A stretch of DNA of 64,000 nt from an uncultured Desulfobacter sp. (GCF_963665355.1 NZ_OY762229.1:4340001-4404000); one strand, 5' to 3'; counted from the stretch's first letter, positions 34,236 through 44,240 are shown. Numbers and translations: made by a program. The notes: generated from the letters alone by a model not told the origin.

Positions 34236-35576
34236 TTAAACAAAGCTGTTTCTTATGGCCTGGCAGATTTTCTCACAGCATTGCCGGGTCAAACCCTCTT
34301 CAGGGCCTTCAACCATTACCCTGAGCAGCGGTTGAGTCCCGGAATAGCGCACAAGCACCCTGCCCTGCCCTGCCAACTGAGACTCAACATCTTTAATTGC
34401 CTCTGAAACCTTTGGAATTTTCATGAAATCCGGCCGGGATGCGTCCACTTCAACATTGATCAGAACCTGGGGGTAAACGGTCATAACCTTGGCAAGCTCT
34501 GATAAGGGCTTATCAGTTTCCAGTAATACTTCTATCAGCTTTAATGCGGATAAGATGCCGTCACCTGTGGTTTGTTCGTCCAGAAAAATCATGTGGCCTG
34601 AATCTTCACCGCCCATGAGAGCTCCTGTTTCGTTCATGCGCTCCAGAACTTTCCTGTCCCCTACCCCGGTTATTTCGTGCTTAATGCCTAACTGAGCCAT
34701 GGCATTGCCAAATCCCACATTACTCATGACCGTGCTTACGACAATATTATCCCCAAGTTTTCCGGTCTGTTTGGCAAATCGGGCCAAAATAGCCAGCAGG
34801 GTATCCCCTGTTATCTGCTGGCCGGTTTCATCCACGGCAATCAGGCGGTCGGCATCACCGTCAAAGGCAAGACCTGCATCTGCACCTTTTTTTTTGACAT
34901 GATCGCTTAATTTTTCTGTATGCTGGGAACCACAGTTCTCATTTATATTAGTTCCGTCTGGCTGATTATGGATAAAACTTACATCAAAAAGATCTGGGGT
35001 AAATATTTCCGGGGCACAAAAACTGGCAGCCCCATTGGCCGTATCAATAACCAGTCTAAGTTTTCTTGCCTTTTGGGGAAAATTAAATTTTTTGCTCAAG
35101 AACTGTGTATATCCCATCCCGGCATCATGGGCGGATGTAATAGTACCAATGTTTGAAGACAGGTCCATGGGCGGGTCAAGTATAATTTTTTCAAGATCAG
35201 CCTCCTGTTCATCGGACAGTTTGATGCCGCCTTTCTGGAAAATTTTTATGCCATTATCATAGTAAGGGTTATGGGAAGCGGAAACCATGATCCCTGCCCC
35301 GCAGGATTCAACAGCACTGCTCAGATACGCAATCCCGGGGGTGGGAATAACGCCCACGGTCACCACGTCAATACCCACAGAAGCAATCCCGGCAGCAAGG
35401 GCAGATACGAGCATTTGGCCTGAAATCCGTGTGTCCCGCCCAATAACCACACAGTGGTCTGAAGAGTTCTGCGTTAAAATACCCACTGCCTGGCCCACCT
35501 TCATGGCCAGATCACATGTCATGGGATAAGTGTTTGCCCTGCCCCGTATACCGTCTGTTCCAAATAACTGTCCCAT
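34236..35576 (-). CDS. glmM: Phosphoglucosamine mutase
   Basis: 446 residues. The phosphoserine loop is VSASHNPYYDNGIK (about residue 100), the Mg2+ loop is FDGDADR, and the C-terminal phosphate-binding loop is VRYSGTQPLLRVMVEG. The RxSGTExxxR of most GlmM proteins reads RYSGTQPLLR here. It converts glucosamine-6-phosphate to glucosamine-1-phosphate for UDP-GlcNAc. A GlmU-like beta-helix protein is encoded 38 bp upstream in the same direction, which supports a cell-envelope precursor unit. Confidence 0.95.
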   Translation of the reverse strand: MGQLFGTDGIRGRANTYPMTCDLAMKVGQAVGILTQNSSDHCVVIGRDTRISGQMLVSALAAGIASVGIDVVTVGVIPTPGIAYLSSAVESCGAGIMVSASHNPYYDNGIKIFQKGGIKLSDEQEADLEKIILDPPMDLSSNIGTITSAHDAGMGYTQFLSKKFNFPQKARKLRLVIDTANGAASFCAPEIFTPDLFDVSFIHNQPDGTNINENCGSQHTEKLSDHVKKKGADAGLAFDGDADRLIAVDETGQQITGDTLLAILARFAKQTGKLGDNIVVSTVMSNVGFGNAMAQLGIKHEITGVGDRKVLERMNETGALMGGEDSGHMIFLDEQTTGDGILSALKLIEVLLETDKPLSELAKVMTVYPQVLINVEVDASRPDFMKIPKVSEAIKDVESQLAGQGRVLVRYSGTQPLLRVMVEGPEEGLTRQCCEKICQAIRNSFV

Positions 35577-35614
35577 TGAAAAGATTATCCTGCTTTTTGA
35601 TTCCTGATGTTAAA

Positions 35615-36844
35615 TCATAAATCCAGCCCGAATTTATTGATAATCCGGTCTTCAATGCTTTTAAGCCATTTTGACCCTAAAATCGAAATAGATTCGTCAA
35701 GGCCCTGGATAAAATCGATGTAATTTTTTTTGTGATGAATACTATGAATGTCAATGTGATGTATGAATTTTTCCCCATCCGGCCCGGGGGTTTTAAGATC
35801 AGCCTCTGCCTGGTCAAATATCGCACAGGCCCGGGACAATTTTTCCAGGACTGTATCATGGACGGCAACAGCTTGACTGCCCTGCCCTTTTTCCCCCTGG
35901 AGAAGAATCTGCTTTGATATTTCAAGTTTGTCGCCAAAAGCCGTTAAACGCTTTATGCGCTCCTGAATGCAGATATCTATGTTTTCGAGTAACCCGGCAA
36001 CAAGGGCCTGGGACAAACCATCCCAGGTAAAAAGTGTCCGGATGTGACGATACCAGGCTTTGAGGGAATAAAGGCCTGAAATATAATAAACATTTTCACT
36101 CAAAATCCTGTCCGGACGTGTGTAGAGACCAGGGCGCCACGGTATGGATGCATTCCTCATTGTCCCGCCCATGATTAAGCGGTGGCACTGCGGTTCGCTT
36201 TTACGGATAATGGAACCTGCAGCACTGATACAGCCAAAAGCAATTCTGACCGGCCCCACAAGTCCTCCCTGGCCTCCAAGGAACACAGGAGGCTGGTTGA
36301 GCATCACACCCTGGTGGACATTACCCATCATGGAGGCCGTGGCCTTATCCTGGTTCGGGGTATAATTGAAATGAATAAAGGATGACCCCACCTCGGAATG
36401 ATCCTTTCGGCTGGTACCGCCGGCCATAAGGCAATCGCAGAAATTGATCAGACTGCCAAGGGTGACAAAGGGAAAAAGGATAGTTTGCTTAAGTCCCACG
36501 GTGTGGGCTGCATTGGCCTGTTCTTCAAGGATGCAGCCCTTTCGTACATGGCCTCCTGAACCAAAGACATTATCCCCCAGGAACACCGTATTCTGAAAAT
36601 ATCCGCCGTTCAGCCTGGTGCCCGGTCCCATGAGGCAATTTTCGGCGGTCACCGGTGTTTCGTAACCAAGAATGGTTCCCGGCATGATCAGGGTCTGTGC
36701 GCCTGAAAGTTTGGTGCCGGAATAAAGCGTTACACCATCCGGGGAGATGCGCTCAATATCAATGTCATCACCGATCAACACAGTGGCAGGGTTTGGAATG
36801 TTCACCCCTTTTTTCAACAGGGCTTCAATTTTATTTATAGTCAT
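35615..36844 (-). CDS. GlmU-like left-handed beta-helix protein (sugar-nucleotide acyltransferase-like)
   Basis: 409 residues. Hexapeptide-repeat beta-helix in about 20-240, with the conserved HFNYTPNQDKATASMMGN and GVMLNQPPVFLGGQGGLVGP stretches that I recall from proteins annotated as UDP-GlcNAc pyrophosphorylases in Desulfobacterota. The GlmU N-terminal nucleotidyltransferase domain is absent; the C-terminal 170 residues are helical and unassigned. Being upstream of glmM on one transcript suggests work on glucosamine-1-phosphate or UDP-GlcNAc, but activity is inferred only. ATG 36844 has no strong ribosome-binding site. Confidence 0.72.
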   Translation of the reverse strand: MTINKIEALLKKGVNIPNPATVLIGDDIDIERISPDGVTLYSGTKLSGAQTLIMPGTILGYETPVTAENCLMGPGTRLNGGYFQNTVFLGDNVFGSGGHVRKGCILEEQANAAHTVGLKQTILFPFVTLGSLINFCDCLMAGGTSRKDHSEVGSSFIHFNYTPNQDKATASMMGNVHQGVMLNQPPVFLGGQGGLVGPVRIAFGCISAAGSIIRKSEPQCHRLIMGGTMRNASIPWRPGLYTRPDRILSENVYYISGLYSLKAWYRHIRTLFTWDGLSQALVAGLLENIDICIQERIKRLTAFGDKLEISKQILLQGEKGQGSQAVAVHDTVLEKLSRACAIFDQAEADLKTPGPDGEKFIHHIDIHSIHHKKNYIDFIQGLDESISILGSKWLKSIEDRIINKFGLDL

Positions 36845-37022
36845 GATTCAAATATTTAGATAACTTGCTCGTAGATTGTCAAGTTTTTCTAAGTTAGAAA
36901 ATTATTGGACGTATTTAAATTATATTCTCAGGGGTTTATTCTCAACAATTTTTATTCTATAAATGATTGTCACGCTCAGCACATCATAGTCGTATCCACC
37001 TCAATTGCAAGGAGAAATAAAT

Positions 37023-38657
37023 ATGACATCGGCCGGTTTGCTTTATTCCAATGACCCTTCCATAAAAAATCTTCATGATAAATTAACAAAGGCAGCCAAG
37101 GATCTCGGCGCACCGGATCACCATCTTCGGCAACTTTTAGACCGGCCCGGACGTTTCGATGCTTTCAGCCTTGGCATTGACGGCTTTTTCATGGATTTCT
37201 CACGTCAGAGGCTTGATGAGAATGCGTTTTCTTTGCTCCATGAATCCCAAACGTTGTCCAATGCACTTAAAAAATTTTGTGAAATGACCCAGGGAGAAAT
37301 CGTAAATCCCACAGAAAACCGTGCCGCACTTCATACCGCAGCCCGGGGCACAGGACCTTCACCGCTTTTGTTCAAGGAGAAGGACGTGCAAACGCAGATG
37401 GCTCAAGTCAATGAAAAAATAGAACAATTCAGCGCATCAGTACATGAAGGCAAAATCTGCGCGGCGTGTGGAAAACCATTTAAAAAGGCTGTTGTCATTG
37501 GTATCGGCGGCTCATATCTTGGATGCGAATTTGTTTACCAGGCTTTGGCCGGTGCTGATAGAAAAATGGATCTTTTATTTCTGCCCAACGTGGATATTGA
37601 TAATTTTGCCCGGATCATTGACGCCATTGATAAAGAGACAACTCTTTGGATCGTGATTTCCAAATCCTACACCACCACCGAAACAATGGCCAATCTCAAC
37701 CAGGTCAGTACCTGGCTGAAAGAGCAGGGTGTTTCTCCCAAGGACCATTTGGTCACCATCACTGCCAAGGGAAGTCCGGGGGATGATCCCGGAACCCCTG
37801 TGCTTGCTTCTTTTCATATGTTTGACTTCATTGGCGGAAGGTATTCGGTCTCCTCGGCTGTGGGTGGACTGCCCTTAAGTCTGGCTTTAGGGTATGATGT
37901 TTTTAAACGTTTTCTTTCAGGATGTAAAATTATGGATGAGCATGTCCTGGAAAACCCGCCGGAAAAAAACATTCCCTTGACCGCTGCCCTGATTTCCATC
38001 TGGAACACCTTATATATGGAATATCCGGCCCAGGCTATTATTCCGTATGCGTCACGGTTGGCAAGGCTCAGTCCCCATGTCCAGCAGCTTTACATGGAAA
38101 GCCTTGGCAAATCAGTCTCTCCTGAAGGAGAGCCATTAACACAACCCGCCGGCACCATTATTTTCGGGGAACCCGGCACCAATGCCCAGCACTCATTTTT
38201 CCAGCTGGCTCACCAGGGCAAGGCATTTCCCATTGATTTCATCGGTGTAAGAACACCTGGGTACAAAGGGATCCAGGCTGTCTCCAAAGGGGTAACCAAC
38301 CACCAGGAACTATGGGCCAATCTTTTGGCCCAGGCCGGAGCACTTGCCCTGGGACGCAAAAGTGACGATCCGGCCAGAAATTTTGAGGGTAACCGGCCTT
38401 CAACAATAATTACGATAGATAATCTGGAACCAGAAAGTGTCGGGATGCTGCTCTCTTTTTACGAGGCCAGAACAGTTCTGGAAGGATTTATTCTTGGCGT
38501 AAATCCCTTTGATCAATTTGGTGTGGAGCTGGGCAAGGTCATGGCCGGAGATATCCGCAGGGAAATGGCAGCAAAAAATCAGGATGCCTCTTATATCTTT
38601 GCCTGTGCATCAAAGACGGATAATTTTTACCTGGATCTTCTGTTCCAGAACAGTTGA
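37023..38657 (+). CDS. pgi: Glucose-6-phosphate isomerase
   Basis: 544 residues from ATG 37023; this start is chosen because AAGGAG lies 9 bp upstream, while the TTG at 37005 would put the Shine-Dalgarno inside the gene. SIS-fold motifs are clear: VVIGIGGSYLGCEFVYQAL, VISKSYTTTETMANLN, GGRYSVSSAVGGLPLSLALG (sugar-phosphate pocket) and EPGTNAQHSFFQLAHQG. It interconverts glucose-6- and fructose-6-phosphate. The gene stands alone. Confidence 0.95.
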   Translation: MTSAGLLYSNDPSIKNLHDKLTKAAKDLGAPDHHLRQLLDRPGRFDAFSLGIDGFFMDFSRQRLDENAFSLLHESQTLSNALKKFCEMTQGEIVNPTENRAALHTAARGTGPSPLLFKEKDVQTQMAQVNEKIEQFSASVHEGKICAACGKPFKKAVVIGIGGSYLGCEFVYQALAGADRKMDLLFLPNVDIDNFARIIDAIDKETTLWIVISKSYTTTETMANLNQVSTWLKEQGVSPKDHLVTITAKGSPGDDPGTPVLASFHMFDFIGGRYSVSSAVGGLPLSLALGYDVFKRFLSGCKIMDEHVLENPPEKNIPLTAALISIWNTLYMEYPAQAIIPYASRLARLSPHVQQLYMESLGKSVSPEGEPLTQPAGTIIFGEPGTNAQHSFFQLAHQGKAFPIDFIGVRTPGYKGIQAVSKGVTNHQELWANLLAQAGALALGRKSDDPARNFEGNRPSTIITIDNLEPESVGMLLSFYEARTVLEGFILGVNPFDQFGVELGKVMAGDIRREMAAKNQDASYIFACASKTDNFYLDLLFQNS

Positions 38658-38686
38658 TAGATTTTAACGGTGTGGTGTGGCAATCC

Positions 38687-38725
38687 ATCCTGTTCCAGGG
38701 ACATAACACCTCCCGGGAACAGGAT
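38687..38725. terminator. Hairpin between convergent pgi and fabH-like genes
   Basis: Perfect 10-nt arms ATCCTGTTCC / GGAACAGGAT around 19 nt. No T-run follows on either strand, so it may be a weak or Rho-assisted terminator. Confidence 0.5.
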
Positions 38726-38733
38726 AAAATAAA

Positions 38734-39747
38734 TCAGGGGAATTTATAAAGGGACGCACCCCAGGTCAGGCCGGCTCCCAGGGCGGCAAAGAGCACAACA
38801 TCACCGGACTTTCCTATAATGCCCGACTCCATAGCTTCATGAAGTGCCAAAGGAATACTGGCGGCTGTGGTGTTCCCGTATTTTTCAATATTATGGAAGA
38901 CCTTATCTTCGGGCAACTTGAGAAACTGACCAAAGGCCTGGTTAATACGTTTATTGGCCTGGTGGGGAATCACAAGGTCAATTTCAGACAGCTCCATGCC
39001 GGCTTTTTCCAGCACTTCCATGGTCACCTTGGGAAGCATGCGCACAGCTTTTTTAAATATGGCAGGACCATCCATGACCGGAAAATACCGGGGGTCGTCA
39101 GTGGGAAGTCCATCAGGCATGCGCTTAAAAAGATTAGATGCAGGCAGTTCGGTCTTTAAGGCATCTGCAAAATTTCCGTCCGCATGCAGTACCGAGGCAA
39201 TCAGGCCTACGTTTTCATCCGTGTCAGCGGCTTCAATGCACAGGGCCGCAGCCCCGTCACCAAAAATAACAGTCACATCCCTGCCCCGGGTGCTTTTATC
39301 AAGGCCTGAGGAGTGAACTTCCGCACCTACAAGAAGAATCTTTGAGGCAAGTCCGGATTTGATATAGGAATCTGCCGTGGCGAATCCATACAAAAACCCG
39401 GTACACTGCTGTCTGATGTCCAGGGCTGGTGTTGAATCAAGACCAAGATTCCTTGCCATAAGACACCCGCCCCCGGGAAACATGATGTCCGGACTTAGGG
39501 TTGCAAAAATGATAAAATCCAGATCACTGGCTTTCCATCCCGCCTTTTCCAATGCCATAAGGGCTGCCTTGGTACCCAGATCCGATGCCCCGCAGGCATC
39601 TTCTTCGGTGATCCAGTGGCGCTGGTGGATGCCGGTACGCTGGCGTATCCATTCATCGGAAGTGTCCATAAATTTGGTCAGATCCTCATTGGTGACAATA
39701 TGGGGTGGAACAAAGAAGCCGGAGCCCCTGATAATTGATTTTTTCAT
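38734..39747 (-). CDS. fabH: 3-oxoacyl-ACP synthase III (FabH-like)
   Basis: 337 residues. The KAS III triad is complete: Cys115 (QQCTGFLYG), His262 (PHQANKRI) and Asn near 292 (YGNTTAASIP). FabH starts fatty acid synthesis by condensing acyl-CoA with malonyl-ACP. No other fab genes flank it, and the C-terminal GAGLTWGASLYKF is standard, so a specialised KAS III with another primer is possible. ATG 39747 follows AAGGACAT. Confidence 0.9.
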   Translation of the reverse strand: MKKSIIRGSGFFVPPHIVTNEDLTKFMDTSDEWIRQRTGIHQRHWITEEDACGASDLGTKAALMALEKAGWKASDLDFIIFATLSPDIMFPGGGCLMARNLGLDSTPALDIRQQCTGFLYGFATADSYIKSGLASKILLVGAEVHSSGLDKSTRGRDVTVIFGDGAAALCIEAADTDENVGLIASVLHADGNFADALKTELPASNLFKRMPDGLPTDDPRYFPVMDGPAIFKKAVRMLPKVTMEVLEKAGMELSEIDLVIPHQANKRINQAFGQFLKLPEDKVFHNIEKYGNTTAASIPLALHEAMESGIIGKSGDVVLFAALGAGLTWGASLYKFP

Positions 39748-40031
39748 TGTATGTCCTTGTTGATATTTAGATTCAATCTTACAATTGCAAAACAGCTTAA
39801 GATTTACTGCCTGGCATTTGAATTTTTGTCAGGCCAACGTGCAGAAATAAATTTATAATATGAATTTTATTTTTAGGCAATACAGTTAAAAGCGTTCATT
39901 TTCCTGTTCCGTGATTTTAATAAAGAATTGGAGATTATTTTCACACCCATACTTTTTTTCTTGCATATACTAACAAGGTTGAGCTATTGACTTATAAAAC
40001 AATCCATTTATTAATTGACACAGAGGCTGAT

Positions 40032-40412
40032 ATGGCAAATCCGGCTCGACTTCTAATCGTGGACGATAATGAAGATATTTTGTCTACATTTTATGAATTT
40101 TTTAACTCCCTTGGATATGAGGTTAAGACAGCGGTTGACGGATTTGCCGCTTTAAAAATCTTACGGGATAGACCCGAGTTCTTCCATTGCCTGATCACAG
40201 ACCTTGTTATGCCCAACATCAGTGGTGTGGGTCTGATATCCATTGTGAAAAAAGAGTTCCCTGATCTTAAAACCATTGCCATGACCGGGTACGGAGATCA
40301 TCCCGGTGCTCTTGCTTCCGAAGCCCGTGCCGATATCGTTATTTTCAAACCTGTTGACCTGTTTAAAGTTGAACGTAAAGTTGCCGAACTTATAGGCCGT
40401 ACAGAAGATTAG
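40032..40412 (+). CDS. Single-domain response regulator
   Basis: 126 residues from ATG 40032 (MANPARLLIVDDNEDI), preceded by CAGAGG; a TTG 45 bp further upstream is less likely. Phosphoacceptor Asp57 (LITDLVMPN) and the acidic pair Asp11-Asp12 are in place, with a conserved Lys in IVIFKPVD. No output domain. The stop is 22 bp before a sigma-54 activator that lacks a receiver, so the two probably function as a split NtrC-like pair (inference). Confidence 0.9.
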   Translation: MANPARLLIVDDNEDILSTFYEFFNSLGYEVKTAVDGFAALKILRDRPEFFHCLITDLVMPNISGVGLISIVKKEFPDLKTIAMTGYGDHPGALASEARADIVIFKPVDLFKVERKVAELIGRTED

Positions 40413-40434
40413 GAAAAAGAAAGTGTGATAAAAT

Positions 40435-41535
40435 ATGACTTCACCCACCCCTCTGATAGGCGTCTCCATTCCTATGCTCAAGATCAAGGAACTGATCAAC
40501 CATGTGGCCAAAACCTGTCTTAACATCCTGATTACAGGAGAAACCGGTGTTGGAAAGGAAGTGGTTGCCCAGAACCTCTACGCTGAATCGAATCGGTCTG
40601 ATCGTAATTTTGTAAAAATAAATTGTGCAGCTCTACCTGAAACCTTATTGGAATCAGAACTTTACGGCTATGAAAAAGGCGCTTTTACAGGAGCCCATAA
40701 AAAACGCCCCGGAAAGTTTTTAACAGCAGACAAAGGCGTTCTTTTTCTTGACGAAATCGGAGATATGCCTCTTCCCCTTCAGTCTAAAATGCTCCACGTG
40801 CTCCAGAGCGGAGAATTTTCTCCTCTGGGATCTGACCAGGATTTTAAAACAGATGTATGGGTGATTGCGGCAACCAACCAGCGACTTGAAGAAAACATAA
40901 AAGCCAAAACTTTTAGAGAAGATCTTTTCTACCGGCTCAATATCATTAAAATTGATATCCCCCCGCTGCGCGAGCGTCCCGAAGACATACCCGCCCTGGT
41001 TGAATATTTTTTTAAAAGATATATGTCAGAATACCCCCAGGCCGAGGCCGGAAGACCTGACAGCAAAGCCATGGCCCGGCTTTGCAGTTATAGCTGGCCT
41101 GGCAATGTGCGGCAGCTGCAAAACTGCATAAAAAAACAGATGGTGCTCAATTCCTGGGATAAAATTTTTGAAGAGTTACCTAACGACACTTCCTCTTCGG
41201 ACACATCGTCTTCGGAAGTGGGTGCCTCGGCGCAATTGCAAGATGCCACAATGCATTTACCAGCAGCCTCGCGGCATAATGGACCGGGAAGTCACCGGCA
41301 TAGAATCATTTCAGAATTCGTAGACCTGTCCACAAGTTCCGATAAACTCTTTGAGGATATATCCTTGAAAAAAATAAAAAAACTGGCTTCGGACAGGGTG
41401 GAAAAGGAAGTGATCACATTTGTGCTTGAAAAGGTGGGGTGGAACCGGTCAAAAGCTGCAAAAATTTTAAAGGTATCCTATAAAACCCTGTTATACAAAA
41501 TGAGCGAATTCGATGTGAATCCGCCCGTCAGTTAA
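40435..41535 (+). CDS. Sigma-54-dependent activator without receiver domain
   Basis: 366 residues: the AAA+ domain starts almost at the N terminus (Walker A GETGVGKE about 35-42; GAFTGA 82-87 intact; LFLDEIGDMPLPLQSKMLHV) and a Fis-type HTH ends the protein (NRSKAAKILKVSYKTLLYKM). A low-complexity Ser/Asp/Thr linker (about 250-285) joins them. Sensory input must come from a partner, most simply the receiver encoded just upstream. Target promoters are unknown. Confidence 0.92.
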   Translation: MTSPTPLIGVSIPMLKIKELINHVAKTCLNILITGETGVGKEVVAQNLYAESNRSDRNFVKINCAALPETLLESELYGYEKGAFTGAHKKRPGKFLTADKGVLFLDEIGDMPLPLQSKMLHVLQSGEFSPLGSDQDFKTDVWVIAATNQRLEENIKAKTFREDLFYRLNIIKIDIPPLRERPEDIPALVEYFFKRYMSEYPQAEAGRPDSKAMARLCSYSWPGNVRQLQNCIKKQMVLNSWDKIFEELPNDTSSSDTSSSEVGASAQLQDATMHLPAASRHNGPGSHRHRIISEFVDLSTSSDKLFEDISLKKIKKLASDRVEKEVITFVLEKVGWNRSKAAKILKVSYKTLLYKMSEFDVNPPVS

Positions 41536-41549
41536 TCTTCAGAGAGCCT

Positions 41550-42761
41550 TTAATGATTGCAAAAGGGAGAGAATGCATTGACCAGGGCATCTGTCGCCTT
41601 GGTCAATATCTGTCTTGGACAGGCAATATTAATCCGTTCAAAACCGGCCCCGCTTCGTCCAAACCAGTCGCCGTGATCAAGGGCGAGTCCCGCCTTTTCT
41701 TCAACAATCTGAACAGTTTTTTGGGGTGACAGTCCCAGGGGGGTGAAGTCAATCCAGGGCAGATAGGTCGCCTCAAGATTAAATATCCGCACACCCGGCA
41801 GTTCATTTTCGATTCTATTTTTTAAATACAAGAAGTTACCATAAATATAGTTGACCAGATCAAGCAACCAGGGCTCTGCGCCTTCATAGGCTGCCCGGGC
41901 TGCAATGGAACCAAATAAATTCGACGTCCCCATTGGCGCAATGCCAAGACCGTTAAAAAAACTTCCCATCTCATGGCGGTGGGCTTCGTTGGGAATGACC
42001 AGGCAGGAGTGGCCGAATCCGGCAAGATTAAAGGTCTTTGATGCAGCATTGGCGGCAATGGATACCTGGCTCAACTCAGAAGATATTGACTGGTAGCTGG
42101 TATGTTTAAATCCGGGCATGACAAGGTCGCAATGTATTTCGTCGGCAAAAACCAGGACATTGTTTTTCATGCAGATGGACCCGAACCGTTCAAGCTCGCC
42201 CCTGCCCCAGACCCGTCCCACGGGATTGTGCGGGGAACACAGGATGGCAAGTTTCACCCGTGGATCCCGGGTTTTTTCTTCCAGGTCCTGAAAATCCATA
42301 TCGTAGCGGTCATTATTCAATGCCAACGTATTTTCAACCACATGTCTGCCGTTGGTATGAATCGCCTGGGCAAAGGGATAATACACCGGCGGCTGAATCA
42401 ACACCCCGTCGCCTGGTTTGGTAAAACATTGGATCAGGTAATGCACCGCAGGTACGATACCCGGAGTGTTGACAATTGAATCCTCCGCAATCTGCCATCC
42501 ATGCCGACGGCTGAACCAGTTAATCACAGCTTCATTGTGGCGGCCGTCATTAAGCGTGTATCCGAAAACCCTGTGGGACAGGCGCTTGGCCATGGCATTG
42601 AAAATCACATCAGGGCAGGCAAAATCCATATCAGCCACCCATAACGGCATAAGATTTCCCCGCCCTTGGCCAAATTTTTCTTCCAGAACAGACGGCGCCC
42701 ATTTTGCGGAGCCTGTGTTGGTTCTGTCTATGACCTGATCAAAGTCCCAGTGGTCTGTCAT
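41550..42761 (-). CDS. MalY/PatB-type cystathionine beta-lyase (class I/II aminotransferase fold)
   Basis: 403 residues. PLP-binding Lys242 sits in AASKTFNLAGFGHS; CSPHNPVGRVWGRGELERFG and FADEIHCDLVMPG are hallmark PatB/MalY blocks. Such enzymes split cystathionine or cysteine S-conjugates, releasing homocysteine or H2S plus pyruvate and ammonia. It sits 40 bp downstream of lpdA on the same strand, so read-through is possible, but no pathway link is evident. Confidence 0.88.
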   Translation of the reverse strand: MTDHWDFDQVIDRTNTGSAKWAPSVLEEKFGQGRGNLMPLWVADMDFACPDVIFNAMAKRLSHRVFGYTLNDGRHNEAVINWFSRRHGWQIAEDSIVNTPGIVPAVHYLIQCFTKPGDGVLIQPPVYYPFAQAIHTNGRHVVENTLALNNDRYDMDFQDLEEKTRDPRVKLAILCSPHNPVGRVWGRGELERFGSICMKNNVLVFADEIHCDLVMPGFKHTSYQSISSELSQVSIAANAASKTFNLAGFGHSCLVIPNEAHRHEMGSFFNGLGIAPMGTSNLFGSIAARAAYEGAEPWLLDLVNYIYGNFLYLKNRIENELPGVRIFNLEATYLPWIDFTPLGLSPQKTVQIVEEKAGLALDHGDWFGRSGAGFERINIACPRQILTKATDALVNAFSPFCNH

Positions 42762-42800
42762 CTCTATTCCCCTTATAATTTAACATCGTTCGTTATTCAC

Positions 42801-44240
42801 TTATCCATGCAGCGGGGTATTTAAAATCTTTAAGGCTGTTTCTCCCATGATTTCAGACAAAGTTGGATGGGCATGGATGGTGTCGGCCAAATCTTTTGCT
42901 GTCAGTCCCTTGCGGACGGCAAGGGTGGCTTCTGCGATCAGATCCGTGGCATGAGGGCCTGTCATATGAACCCCGAGCACTTTTCCTGACGCCTTTTCCA
43001 CAATCATCTTTGCTTCTCCGGCAATCTGGTCAATGGCATGGGCTTTTCCCAGTACCCTGAAATTTACAACGGCTGTTTCAATGTCTTTTCCCTGGTCCCG
43101 GGCCTGCTTTTCGGTTAATCCAACTGTTCCTATTTCAGGCATGGTAAAAATAGCCCCGGGTACGGCATCATAGGACATGGCGGTTTTAGGTGCCTCTTTT
43201 GACCCGCAGGCATTCACTGCCGCCACAAGGCCTTCATGGTATGCCACATGGGCCAGCATGACATGGGAAGGCCCTAAGATATCGCCGATGGCATAAACAT
43301 TTTCAACAGCAGTCTGCATATATTCATCGACCCGGATCCAGCCGTCCTTGTCTGTTTCAAGGCCGATATTTTCAAGCCCAAGCTCTTTTGCCAAAGAACT
43401 TCTGCCAATACACACGGCCATGACATCGGATTGAAGAGTTGGATTTTTTGGTTTTCCAGCCGATTTGGTGAATGGACTGACATCCAGAAAAATTTCAAGG
43501 CCGCCATTTTTAGCGTCAGCCCGTGTCACTATTGTGTCAACAAGCACTTTGATCTTTCGTTTCTTCATTTCACGCAGGATCAGCTTTGAGCACGACTCAT
43601 CAACACCGGGTAAGGGAAGCACCCTGTCCATGGCCTCAACAATAGTGACCTCACAGCCAAGGGCACTGAATATAAAAGCAAATTCACACCCGATCACCCC
43701 GCCCCCCACAATGGTTAAAGATTTTGGAAGGTAATCCAGTGACAGGATATCATTGGAAGACAAAATTTTTTCATGGTCAAAGGCAAACTTCGTAACGTTC
43801 ATGGGCACCGTGCCGGCTGCAATAATCAACTTGTCATACGCTACAGATATGGGCTGTTCCGGATCAGTCATCACTTCGATTTTTCCCGGGGCAACAATTT
43901 TCGCAAAGCCCATGACAACATTTACCCCCGCTTTTTCAAGAAGCCCTGCAAGCCCCTTTCTCTGGTTTTCAAGCACGGTTGACTTGCGTTGCATTAAAAC
44001 ACTGATATCAGGGCTGACCTCGCCTGAGATCTTAATCCCCATACTGCCGGCCGAAAGACACTTGAGCATCAGATCCGCTGAATGTTTCAATATTTTAGAT
44101 GGAATACAGCCGTGATTGAGGCAGGTTCCCCCAAGATTTTCTTTTTCAATCAGGGTCACCCGGGCCCCAAGGCCGGCCGCTCTGAGCGCGGCAACGTATC
44201 CGCCGGGACCGGCACCGATGATAACGATATTTTCAGACAT
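42801..44240 (-). CDS. lpdA: Dihydrolipoyl dehydrogenase
   Basis: 479 residues from ATG 44240 (MSENIVIIGAGPGGYVAALR), which has AAGGGAA nearby; an upstream in-frame Met is less likely. The redox disulfide is GGTCLNHGCIPSK, the NAD site is VGGGVIGCEFAF, and the C-terminal HAHPTLSE motif holds the active-site His-Glu. It reoxidises dihydrolipoyl groups. Because the complete gcv operon starts 200 bp away in the opposite direction, it most likely serves as the L-protein of glycine cleavage. Confidence 0.95.
   Translation of the reverse strand: MSENIVIIGAGPGGYVAALRAAGLGARVTLIEKENLGGTCLNHGCIPSKILKHSADLMLKCLSAGSMGIKISGEVSPDISVLMQRKSTVLENQRKGLAGLLEKAGVNVVMGFAKIVAPGKIEVMTDPEQPISVAYDKLIIAAGTVPMNVTKFAFDHEKILSSNDILSLDYLPKSLTIVGGGVIGCEFAFIFSALGCEVTIVEAMDRVLPLPGVDESCSKLILREMKKRKIKVLVDTIVTRADAKNGGLEIFLDVSPFTKSAGKPKNPTLQSDVMAVCIGRSSLAKELGLENIGLETDKDGWIRVDEYMQTAVENVYAIGDILGPSHVMLAHVAYHEGLVAAVNACGSKEAPKTAMSYDAVPGAIFTMPEIGTVGLTEKQARDQGKDIETAVVNFRVLGKAHAIDQIAGEAKMIVEKASGKVLGVHMTGPHATDLIAEATLAVRKGLTAKDLADTIHAHPTLSEIMGETALKILNTPLHG

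Noticed and set aside
37005-37023. TTG 37005 as start of pgi
   Set aside because: The AAGGAG ribosome-binding site lies after it; ATG 37023 fits.
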